Assembly (NCBI RefSeq): GCF_000275845.1
Contig: NW_006766884.1
Span: 1,668,357 to 1,732,356 of the forward strand
Reading direction: 5' to 3'
From: Dichomitus squalens LYAD-421 SS1
Taxonomy: Eukaryota > Basidiomycota > Agaricomycetes > Polyporales > Polyporaceae
DNA: 64,000 bases
Of the stretch, positions 55,242 to 64,000 are shown in pieces. A program made the position numbers and the translations under genes. Each line of letters opens with the position of its first letter. The stretch's first letter is position 1. The notes under the pieces were generated by a model. It searched no databases. It had not been told where the DNA came from and saw nothing but the letters and a program-made list of their open reading frames with translations.

Positions 55242-57041
55242 CTACTTCGTTTTGGCCTTGTCTTCTGTGTCCATGAGGGCTTGAATCATTGCAGAACCAA
55301 CCTTCGTCGCCTCCTCAAATCGTGACTCGAAGAATGCCGAAGTTTGCATGAACCTCTGCTTGTACAGCTCGAAGTTTCCAAAGGAGATGCACTGGCTCCA
55401 ACCCCGCGCAGCGACGACGAACTCAAGGTCATCCGACCGATGCGTCGTCTCGTACAGCGCTGCGTGGATAGCGGCGTCTAGACGTCTCTCCGAGCGGAAT
55501 AGGTACTCCGCGACTCCAATCCATAGCCGGAAGATCGGCGTCGCCGCGAGGTCGAGGTGCACGAAGGGCTTGATACCGAGGTGTGCCCAGCAGTCCACCA
55601 TTGCGAGAAGCGAAAGGTGCGAGTTCGGCGGCGGGTTCCCGCGCGACGTCGTAATCGGGCTCGCGTTCTCCGCGGGCTTCTTCCCTAGACTGAACCGGTC
55701 AAGGATATCCTCCGAGAGGAGGATGGGCGGGCGCACTGCGCCATGTCCGTTCCCGTCCGCAGCGTTCTGGCGGTCTTGGAGGTACTCTCCGAAGACCTTC
55801 TCGCGGGCGTCGTAGATGCGCGCGCGGAGGCCGGCGGCGTCGCACGCAAGCATGAGCTTGAAGATCTCGGTTGTCGAGCGCGCGAACTGGTCGATCTGGA
55901 CGCGCGCGGAGGGGTTGAGGATGGCGAGGCCGGCGTAGACGTGCCACTTGTTGGAGTAGATGCGGAGCATGATGTTCACTTTGACGGTCTCGATCCCGCC
56001 GACATACATCCCATGCTCCCAGGGGTAGGAGGCCGAGCAGTGCCAGGCGGTGCCCATGCTGGGAAACAAAGAGGTGGGGTCAGTGTCGAGCTGAGGCCGT
56101 GCAGAGAGTTCTACTGACGTAAGGAAGGCTGCGTGGGTGACTGCTTGGGTATTCGCAGTTACGGTGTCGTGATCTTCGTAGGAGAGGTAGACATAGCGAG
56201 AGCGTAAGGGAGCAAGGATATGCTCGACCAGCTTGAGGGTGTCATCCGTTGCGCGGTGTTGAATGAGTACCTGGTTAATCTATCAGCCGGTTAAACTGAA
56301 CATTTTGGATGTGAAGGTGTACATACAAGGGGCTGCCCCACGGGCGATACGGTAGGGCCGTGTAAGGAGTGGCAGGAGAGGATTTTGACGTCTTCTGGCA
56401 GGTACGTTTCAAACGCCGCTTTCTCTGGGGCCTTTACTGATGTCTGACCAGCTACTATTGCACCCATCTTGGTAGCTGTACATCTCGTCAGCGCGGTCGG
56501 GTAGATGGCCATATTTTGAACAATTACACGGTCCATATTCGGCGACGACTCGATCAATGTACTCTGCCTCCACAGAATAAATGATGTAATCCGATATCCG
56601 AGACACCAGGTGTCCATCCTTCAAGACATGTATTCCGGGGAAACCTGCGATCCTGTATGATTGGCGTAGTCAGGCAGCAGAGCATTTGGCCACCGACCCT
56701 CGTACTTCTTCTTCAGGTCGTCATATTTTGAAGGTAGATCGCATATGTAGATCCTGAAAGGCAAGTGTCAACAGGAGATTGCTACGTCGCCAGATTCGTG
56801 AAGCCCCCACTTTTTCCATCCAGCTTCAGAGAAGCATCGTGCATACATGTTGCCCATAGCCCCCATGCCAATGAGCCCAATTGCGGGCTGCTCCTCAATA
56901 GGGGAGTCGGGAGTGACATCTGGTCGTACCAGGTTCTGACGACATATAGGTCAGCATTGTATTGCATAGTAAGTAGCGAGCCTGGGCATTGGTTATCAAG
57001 CGGAGAAACATCAAACCCGTGAGACTTACCCCGATGGCCAT
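55242..57041 (-). CDS. TYR1: Prephenate dehydrogenase (NADP+)
   Basis: Oxidatively decarboxylates prephenate to 4-hydroxyphenylpyruvate in tyrosine synthesis. Seven exons: 57041-57030, 56935-56811, 56753-56698, 56644-56530, 56483-56327, 56270-56119, 56058-55242; 477 residues, near the yeast Tyr1 length. The first exon has only 12 bases (MAIG). The nucleotide-binding motif is AIGLIGMGAMGNMYA (GxGxxG at about 27-32). Family segments: HVLKDGHLVSRISDYIIYSV, KMGAIVAGQTSVKAPEKAAF, ILSCHSLHGPTVSPVGQPLV, VYLSYEDHDTVTANTQAVTH and TMGTAWHCSASYPWEHGMYV. One joint (56530 to 56483) uses a weak GAG acceptor and yields GPCTATKMG, where related enzymes have GPSTK, so a few residues there are uncertain. Confidence 0.93.
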
Positions 57042-57364
57042 CGCGCTGTTGAGTTACAACTCGATAGGAGACCACTGTCGATCCACGTCAAGTGGAGAGC
57101 GGGTGAGGACCCAGTGCCAGCGAATCGTAAGGACTCGCGGAGACTTATGTGTGGGTATGATCATATGCGCTCAGTGGCTCACAGAGGCCGAGTCAGAATT
57201 TTGTATTTGGCGCTCAGCGCTCAGCTAGCGACAATTCCCGTACGTCGATCATCAGGTGCAAACCTTCCGCCGAGTCTCACCACTCACTACAACCTTGGAG
57301 TGCTGCAACGGCTCAGTCGTACGATAGAAACCTCACGGACAATATACCGCTCTTATCGCTACTG
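57042..57364. other. Spacer between TYR1 promoter and TFC6 3' end
   Basis: About 0.32 kb. It should contain the TYR1 promoter and the TFC6 3' UTR. No motif is recognised. Confidence 0.4.
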
Positions 57365-60263
57365 TCAATCAGATTCGTCATCTTCGTCGAACTCTCCCCC
57401 TGTCTCCGCCCTCATTCCTTCCACGCTATTGTACGGCAACGGGTCTCTTCCCCATTTCCCTAGAAGCCAATCAACCCTGCACAATCCAGAGCCAGTCGCG
57501 GAAGCGAGCAGCGGCGTTCCTGCCAGCCCATTCCTGTCGTTCCACACGACACGGTGGATGCCAACCTCTGGTGGCCACGCGCCTGTACCCACAGGTATCG
57601 TCTTGTTTTGGCGCGTCGCCGCTGGGCGATTGTGAGTCTCCTTCATTGGATGGAAACATTGATCAGCATAGCGCCGAGGTAACAGTCTGAGGACAGCGGT
57701 GGGGCAGACCTTTGGGAGAAAGTGCTCTAGCATCCTGTATTCACCAACAGCACGGCTGTAGTCCAGGTGGTAGATTTTGTGCTCCATGAAAGGCTTGGGA
57801 ATATAGATCATATATCACCATCTCAATGGCAAAACATGTGTGTGCACTCACTATCAGCCCACCTCTTCTGGTCGACCGCAACGCATTGGTGGTTAAGCAC
57901 GACCCGTCTGTGACCCCAATGGCAATTTGTGGATGATAGTCAGACGCGGCCAAACTCTGATACCTTCGTGAGCAGCTACACACTGTGTTCCGTCGAATTA
58001 ATGAAGTATTACCCATATAGGCCCATTGGGTTCCAATAAGGTATGCCCGCGACCTAGCATGATCGGGGCTACGGAGTACGCTTTGATGATGTTCTCGTGA
58101 TCTATCGTGATCGCGCTGCCCGTATACGCCGAATAGCAAATAGTCGTCACGACGTCTGCATAGAATAATATCATGTCAATTGAAGGAACAGTGTCATGCT
58201 GGAGGAGGGTTCACCTCTGGTGCGGTTCATGACGTTGCCACGCAACTCCCGGATGTCTGTGATGGTCTCGACACCGTCATACCCACCGCTCACGAGCACG
58301 GTTGGGTCGTCGGATGTCTCTTCGCCGTCGGCGTCGCAGACTGGCGCACGGATCCACGCGATGCTTCGGATGGCAGATTGGTGGACGGTGAAGTAATGGG
58401 TAGGGAAGAGAGGCATAGACGACTGTTGATAGAGCGCGGTAGCGATATTGTAGATGGCGATGTTCCCTGGGAACAAGGGTCATGTTGAGAACTTAAGCAG
58501 CAGCCATGAGACCGACCATTGGTGCACCCGATGGCGACAACTTCGCTATTTGCCCAGTCGAATGACCAGCAGCATGTCTCCTCTAACTCAATGCGGAGGA
58601 GGGGTTTAGTGGGCTTCACTACGTACTTGTCAATATATGGCTTCTGAGGGAATGAGATCGGACAAACCGTATAACGGCGTGTTCTTTGGGTAATCCGCGG
58701 GAACCTTGATAGTTCTAGGGTCAGGTACAACATAGAATGTAAGCGAGCCGTCTCCGAAGGTGCCTCCGAGGATGCCAAGCTTCCTAGGTGTAGCGTCGTT
58801 CGCCTCCTATGTCAAACGGATGTTATTGATGTTGTCAGTGGTGCATGGAGATGCTGAATACAACATACCATTGTCGAGTCGTTGGCGGGTAACGGACACC
58901 ACTTCAAGTCATAGGCAGGGCCGCTATCAAGGCATAGCACTAAGTCGCATCGCATCTCTCCCGCATCGGACACGCCTCCATCAACATCCATTGCGTTCTC
59001 AGCTGCTAGAGACGGGCACAGGCTCCAGAGCTGTATACACGCCGAAGACGGTCGTTGTACGCGAGAACCGATCATTGGTGAGTAGCTGCGAGAGGGAAAA
59101 GGGGCCACCGCCAAGTATTGCCTGTGTTGATAGTCTGATAGATCCTTAATGCTAGCTGTCGAGAGGTTTCGTGGAGAGTAGCACTCACAAGATCGGTCGT
59201 CTGGGTGGATAGGACACCAGTCAATGGCCCATACAGGTGCCCCAGCATTGAAAACGTGGGCTTTGCTTCCGGGAAAAAATTGGGCTGGGAGAAGGGGCCA
59301 GTCAGTCCAGCATCTTCTCAAACCAGGAAGAAGTTAGGCACCAATTCTGATACTGTCATACCGATTTACTTCGAGGCGAGTCTGCTTCCCGAATGGCCCA
59401 AACGAGCACGCAACGGGAGGTGGAGGCTTCAATGCCCCCTCATGTGTGGTTTGCACATCACTGGGCAGATATGGGACGGCCTCGCTGAAGGATATGAGCT
59501 TGCTTTCAAGCGGCGTAACTTACTTGACCTACAAAGGACTGAGGAGTCTGTACGCTCCCAAGCGGAGGCCTCCATGGACCCTAGGCCGTCGCTCTTTCTC
59601 AGTTGTGTTAGGAGAGTCATACGCCTCCTTGAACCACCCTCTATCCTCCACCATGTCCCACAATGGACCCGGGCCAATGTTGTAGCCCAAGGACTTGTTC
59701 AGCCGTTCTGTAATCGTGCTGTTCACACCCCAGGCATTCGTCAGAGCGGTCGACGCTGGCTCGAATAGTCTTGGGGGCTCTATGAGGCGTTCTGTTTTGC
59801 CGCCTTTTTGGTGTATCCCAAAAGATCTGTGCCGGTGGTTCTGACTTGGCAGTGCATGCTGCTGCCTATTGGACAAGTATGATAGTCCTGGAGCCAACAC
59901 CACCGACCGTTTCGCCGTTGGTTTTGGGGGAGCACTTTTCCGTCTGGGACCAACACTCGCCGACTCCGGACCAGCTAAGGAAGACTCTCGAGTAGAGGCA
60001 GTTTGGCGTCGTCGAAGCTTGGCTGTAGCGGTACTTGCTTCGGGTTCGTCTTCAGGCTCAGCGTCGTCCAATGCCATGTCCTCCGCGTCGTCCGCGCCTT
60101 GTTGCTCCGGGACTGCATCGGGTTCAAACTCGCTCCCGCTGTCAACCTCTTCCAGATACTCTCTTGCTTGTGAAGGACCAGCTCCATCCTCGTCAGGCTC
60201 TATATAACCTGATAGAACGGCGTAGTTTGGGCGCGAAGCCCGCGTGCGGAGCTGTCTTGACAT
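57365..60263 (-). CDS. TFC6: TFIIIC WD40 subunit (Tfc6/Sfc6/GTF3C2 type)
   Basis: Subunit of transcription factor IIIC, which recognises the B box of tRNA genes for Pol III. Eleven exons: 60263-59533, 59484-59362, 59313-59189, 59134-58869, 58806-58705, 58643-58517, 58466-58215, 58155-58013, 57956-57852, 57793-57710, 57640-57365; 777 residues, all phases consistent. The first 160 residues are acidic and disordered. WD40 blades follow, with family wording: QFFPGSKAHVFNAGAPVWAI, DWCPIHP, RQYLAVAPFPS, CWSFDWANSEVVAIGCTNG, VHQSAIRSIAWIRAP, GPIWSLAASDYHPQIAIGV and the end GVTVHR-like GIHRVVWN with LLASATGSGLCRVDWLLGKW. The family is inferred from this motif order; an alternative WD40 regulator is less likely. 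Confidence 0.82.
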
Positions 60264-60743
60264 CCTAGCCTCCGCTAGGCAGAACGGAGCTGAACTGCAA
60301 TGATGAATGAGATACAGAGCACTGAAAGCGACTCCGAACCTCACAATGTCGGGGATATTCACAGATTCCTGAGGGTGGATGAGCTTAGGTGGATCGAAAA
60401 TGATAATGTGAAGGGAAAGAGGGCATAGTAAGACCCTCCCTGGTGTTCAAACTTTTCTATGAGATCCTGTCCTTACCCTCAGCACAATTGCATATTGTTG
60501 GGAGCCCAGTGCGTGGGGAGCAGAGCTTGGCGAGCACCACAATCGTGGGTTTTGGGCTGGTTGACATTCCTGCAATGGGACCCGTCGCTAAAGTCATTGC
60601 AGGCATTCCCGGAGAAGTCGGAGTCGGACTGGCCGGGAGCAGACAGTTACCGGAAACGCTCACCACAACTCTGCTTATTACCTGAGCCTTCCCCAGAATG
60701 ACGATTTGGTGTTCCCCACAGTCCCTGCGCAGAGCTTGCGGCG
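60264..60743. other. Divergent intergenic region, TFC6 and reductase gene
   Basis: 0.48 kb between diverging starts, holding both promoters. A short frame at 60443-60685 has no recognisable product. Confidence 0.45.
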
Positions 60744-62236
60744 ATGGCTGCTATCATCCAAATTCCCAAGACGACTAAGGCTCTAGTCCTTCGCAAAGCG
60801 GCGGCGAACGGCAAGTCTGTCCTCCATGACGCGGTGGTCGAGGAACGGCCCCTTCCCCAGCTCAAGCCAGGTCAGATTCTTGTGCGGGTGCATGCTGCCG
60901 CGTTCAACCACCGAGACGTGAGTAATCAATGCCAACTCAGAGCGTTTCGTCACGTTGAAGCTGTCATGCTCGCAGCTATGGATCCGTAAGAACCTCTACC
61001 CTGGCATTGGCTTTGGAAGGGTTCTCGGCGCCGACGCCGCAGGTACGTTTCTGCGTGCATCTCGCCCATAATGCGCGGTAAGAATCGTGAGCAGGCGTTG
61101 TCGTCGCGTCCGCCGATAAGAACGATTCCCTGCTGCAGAAGCGCGTCTTCCTCCTCCCAATGCGAGGCTGGGAGAAAGACCCAGATGCCCCCGAGTCTGA
61201 GTGAGTCTCTCGTGACCCGTCGTGTCCTCTCGCATCTACAAACACGCCCTCTCAGCTTCATCATAGTCGGCGCATCGAAGGCGATTGACTTCGGCACGTT
61301 CGCGCAATACATCGTCGTCGACCGCGACCAAGTCATTCCGACTCCGGACCACCTGGACGACGTGCATGCCGCTGCATGGCCTCTCGGTGGTGTTACTGCT
61401 TGGAGGTGAGACTAACCACCCCCTCTTCTGCAACACGGCGTGTGGTGGTATTGAACGTTGTCAAAGGGCAACCATAGTCAACGGTGCCGTGAAGAAAGGC
61501 GACAACGTTCTTATAACCGGCATCGGAGGAGGCGTCGCCATCCTTGCGCTCCAGCTTGCCATTGCGGCGGGCGCGAACGTCTACGTTACGAGCGGCAGCG
61601 AAGAGAAGATCCGTAAAGCTATCGAGCTCGGAGCGAAGGGCGGCGTGAGCTATAAGAACAGTACGTCTCGCAGCGCTTGGATGCAGTTGGACTCCATAGA
61701 TGACCTTTCATCCCTTGCAGACGATTGGCCAACCCAACTCGGCAAGCTGCTTAAGGAGAATGGAAAAGGTCTGCTCAGCGCAGTCATCGACGCCGGGGGA
61801 GGAGACATCTTGGGCAAGACCTCCCCGATCCTGAAGCAAGGCGGGCGCGTCGTCGTCTTCGGAATGTAAGTCCTGCTCTACCTTAGATTGTATAATCCTC
61901 TCAATGTTACTTTGTGTCACCTGTACTTCTCTCTCTTGTGAGCCTGTATGACTAATGTCGTGGCGTAGGCACGCAAACCCCAAGGTGACGATCACGATGC
62001 GCGAAGTGATGAAGAACCAGAAGATCCTCGGATCTACCATGGGCTCGCACAAAGACCTCATCGACGCTACGAACTTCCTTGCTGAGCACCGCATCGTGCC
62101 CGTCGTCTCCCATGTCCTAGACGGGCTCGAATCGGCCGACGAGGGCTTCAAGCTTCTCCAAGAGGGGTCTCATGTTGGCAAGATCGTCATCCGTATACCT
62201 CCTGTTTCTCCCCAAACATTTCCCGCGAAGCTCTGA
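60744..62236 (+). CDS. Medium-chain reductase, zinc-free quinone-oxidoreductase type
   Basis: Oxidoreductase of the medium-chain dehydrogenase/reductase superfamily, probably NADPH-dependent. Seven exons: 60744-60917, 60976-61042, 61095-61200, 61256-61405, 61467-61660, 61721-61865, 61969-62236; 367 residues. The N-terminal catalytic domain has VHAAAFNHRDLWIRKNLYPG and VLGADAAGVVV, where zinc alcohol dehydrogenases would have a GHE zinc motif, so it likely lacks catalytic zinc. FGTFAQYIVVD and WPLGGVTAWRA follow. The nucleotide-binding motif is LITGIGGGVAILALQLA (about 181-197), with VIDAGGGDILGK and GGRVVVFGMHANP further on. It ends VGKIVIRIPPVSPQ. It resembles fungal zinc-type alcohol-dehydrogenase-like proteins of unknown substrate. 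Confidence 0.9.
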
Positions 62237-62678
62237 GTTCAGCTCATCTTCCGCTCATCTCCCATACCTCTCATCATCCTCAGCGGATCCGTCACACTAG
62301 CACACCGAAACTCCTCGATCTAACTGTATATATGTACACTCCAATGAGACCTATGCTACGACATGGTAGAACTAGATACGTGATCAAACACGGGCATGAC
62401 AGAGTGTGAGTGCCCCAGACAAGAGACGAGGATGGCAGGTAGAGGATGGGTGTAGGTTGAGTAGACGACAGTACAGTGCCGTGACAACAAAAGCAGTCCG
62501 ACGTCATGTGAGGAGACTTGAGTAGCATGGCTGCACGGTCCTCGGGTGAGATACCATCATTATATAGTGCGATAAAGTGCAGATTTCACCAAGTCACCAC
62601 GCAAGAGACAACGATGTACAAGAGCATATGACCTTTACCTGTGCATAGATCCCCTAGCAGTGGCGAACGAGTTCTCTT
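62237..62678. other. Intergenic between converging genes
   Basis: About 0.44 kb between two 3' ends. No gene or repeat is recognised. Confidence 0.45.
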
Positions 62679-64000
62679 TCAGAACAAGTCGCTTCCCGGG
62701 AACAACTGGCTGTCCTCCGCATCCTCTTCGTCGCTCTCTGGCGGAGGCTCGAGCGCTGAGACCGGGACGCCTCCGATGAGGGTACCTTCCGAAGGCCTCC
62801 GCTGGCTCAACGGAAGCCGCGACCGAGACCCACCGCCGAGAGCGGAGCGTCCTCCTGCTTGTGACGACCTTGGGGAGTACGGATCGTGTTGCAAAAGATA
62901 GCCTGCAGGGTTCTCCTCGTGATCCGATGACGAGTTGTCGACCTCGAAAGGATCTGGCGTAGAATCACGGTGCAGGGGGGGTGCGTGCGAGAAGAGGGGT
63001 TGTTGCACAAGAGGCGGAGAGGAAGGAAGCGGCTGACGGCGGTCCTGGTGAGTGGGAAGAATAGGTGCCGCATGGGCTGGACGGCGCTGCTGCGCCGGTT
63101 GAGATACCTGGCTGCGGTTCTCATACTCGAACTGCATAGAAGTCAGCGAAACCGCCAACACTAGAGATGAGATGCACAGTACTGACAGCAGCGAACACCT
63201 CTTTCCGACGACGCTCCCCAGCATCCTTGTCAATGCAGTAGCAGATGTACAGCGTATCAGCACTATGAACGAAGTCAGCCCAATGATTGTAAGGCAAGGG
63301 GACACAAGCACTGACGTATCCTTGACGAGCCCTATACAGAACATTCCAACAAGCGCGGTAACTCCCCCAGCAAGCAGCGCAGCCGATAGTGCCGAATTCG
63401 GCGCACCGAGCGTATGCGCGACGAAGAGGTAGGTAATCAGAGCAAAGGGGAACGTTAGCGTCAAAGGCGCAACGGTAAGCAGAGTGAGGGGAGCTGAGCG
63501 AAAGGAGTCAGGAAGGTTGTCTCCAGAGTATTCAACGCCGAGTACAACACTCACGTTCGGTCTTGAACCTCCGGCGGTAATTCTGCAAAGAGGGGTTCTC
63601 CAGTGCACCCACAAGCGCACGAGCACGCCTCGCACTTGGGAAAAACGCGTCTCCCGTCAACCCAGTGTAGATGAGCGCGTACGTGCTCAGCGAGTTGGTC
63701 GCCCCCTCAAGATAGCCAACAACCATCCCCGCGCCTACGCTGACAATCCGCATATACGGGGGCAGATATGCTGGCAAGGCACGCAAGGCTACAGTGAGGA
63801 GACCCATGACGCGAATCGCCGTCACAATGAGTGCGGAAAGGACAACGGTCCCCAGGGAGGGCTGAGACGATCGCATGAGCGCGGCATGGATCGTATGGGT
63901 CGACGTCGGCGGAGGGGGAGGAAGAGCGGGGCTAAGGACCAAACGAGCGTTCAATGCCAACCGATAGGGACGCAGAGGGTGATACTCACTCAGCGAAGTA
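62679..64000 (-). CDS. Choline-transporter-like (CTL/Pns1) protein, 5' part outside window
   Basis: Multipass plasma-membrane protein of the choline-transporter-like family. Only the C-terminal part is present; the gene continues past the right edge. Exons seen: 64000-63990 (partial), 63931-63555, 63493-63316, 63262-63187, 63131-62679, all in phase. Family wording includes YFADPALPPPPPTSTHTIHA, RSSQPSLGTVVLSALIV, STYALIYTGLTGDAFFPSAR and DTLYICYCIDKDAGERRRKE. At least five hydrophobic segments are visible. The last 150 residues form a Pro/Gln/Ser-rich acidic cytoplasmic tail, longer than in yeast Pns1. Whether such fungal proteins carry choline is not settled. Confidence 0.9.

Noticed and set aside
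60443..60685. 80-codon plus-strand frame between TFC6 and the reductase
   Set aside because: It lies in a promoter region, has no recognisable content and no continuation by splicing.
1..64000. CRISPR arrays, operons, prophage, integrated virus or biosynthetic cluster
   Set aside because: No direct-repeat array, no viral or transposase proteins, and no set of neighbouring pathway genes was found; the gene structure is that of a fungal nuclear chromosome.

Overview
The window looks like nuclear DNA of a filamentous basidiomycete, most likely an Agaricomycete. Genes are GC-rich, closely packed on both strands, and cut by many introns of about 45-65 bases, with very small terminal exons in several genes. 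Proteins rebuilt by joining exons match fungal families over their full length (ELP3, UPF1, MIF2/CENP-C, MDM12, TRF4-type polymerase, ILV2, TYR1, TFC6). All exon coordinates below were worked out by hand from splice signals, reading phase and known family motifs; no alignment or RNA evidence was available.

Layout. 0-1.9 kb: an unrecognised multi-exon gene. 3.4-8.6 kb: a divergent pair, YND1-type apyrase (-) and ELP3 (+). 8.7-12.5 kb: MDM12, a UDP-galactose-type transporter and a doubtful small ORF (all -). 13.1-18.9 kb: mitoribosomal MRP51 (+), a small HYPK/NAC-UBA-like gene (-), and UPF1 (+) starting head-to-head with it. 20.1-21.6 kb: a short Zn2Cys6 regulator (-). 21.6-26.5 kb: a gene-poor stretch holding a MITE-like element rich in GATTCTG/CAGAATC words. 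26.5-35 kb: a secreted CE16 esterase (-), AP-2 mu (+), a dimeric-barrel protein (+) and MIF2/CENP-C (+). 35.7-42 kb: a 1179-residue disordered Ser/Pro-rich protein (-) and a TRF4/CID14-type polymerase (-). 42.3-49.5 kb: mitochondrial tRNA thiouridylase (+), a SAPS-family phosphatase subunit (+), FAHD1-like acylpyruvase (-) and an intron-containing tRNA-Ala(AGC). 50.2-54.8 kb: an unrecognised single-pass membrane protein (+) and ILV2 (+). 55.2-64 kb: TYR1 (-), TFC6 (-), a medium-chain reductase (+) and a choline-transporter-like gene (-) running off the right edge.

The genes are mostly housekeeping and do not form an evident cluster. RNA and translation themes recur: ELP3 and the thiouridylase both modify wobble uridines, UPF1 and TRF4 act in RNA surveillance, TFC6 is a Pol III factor, and MRP51 belongs to the mitochondrial ribosome. 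ILV2 and TYR1 are amino-acid biosynthesis genes. I found no convincing undescribed system. The most unusual signals are in gene structure: four introns best explained by GC-AG boundaries, two stop-free in-frame introns (one inside the TRF4 catalytic motif), a start codon apparently assembled by splicing, and the MITE-like element.
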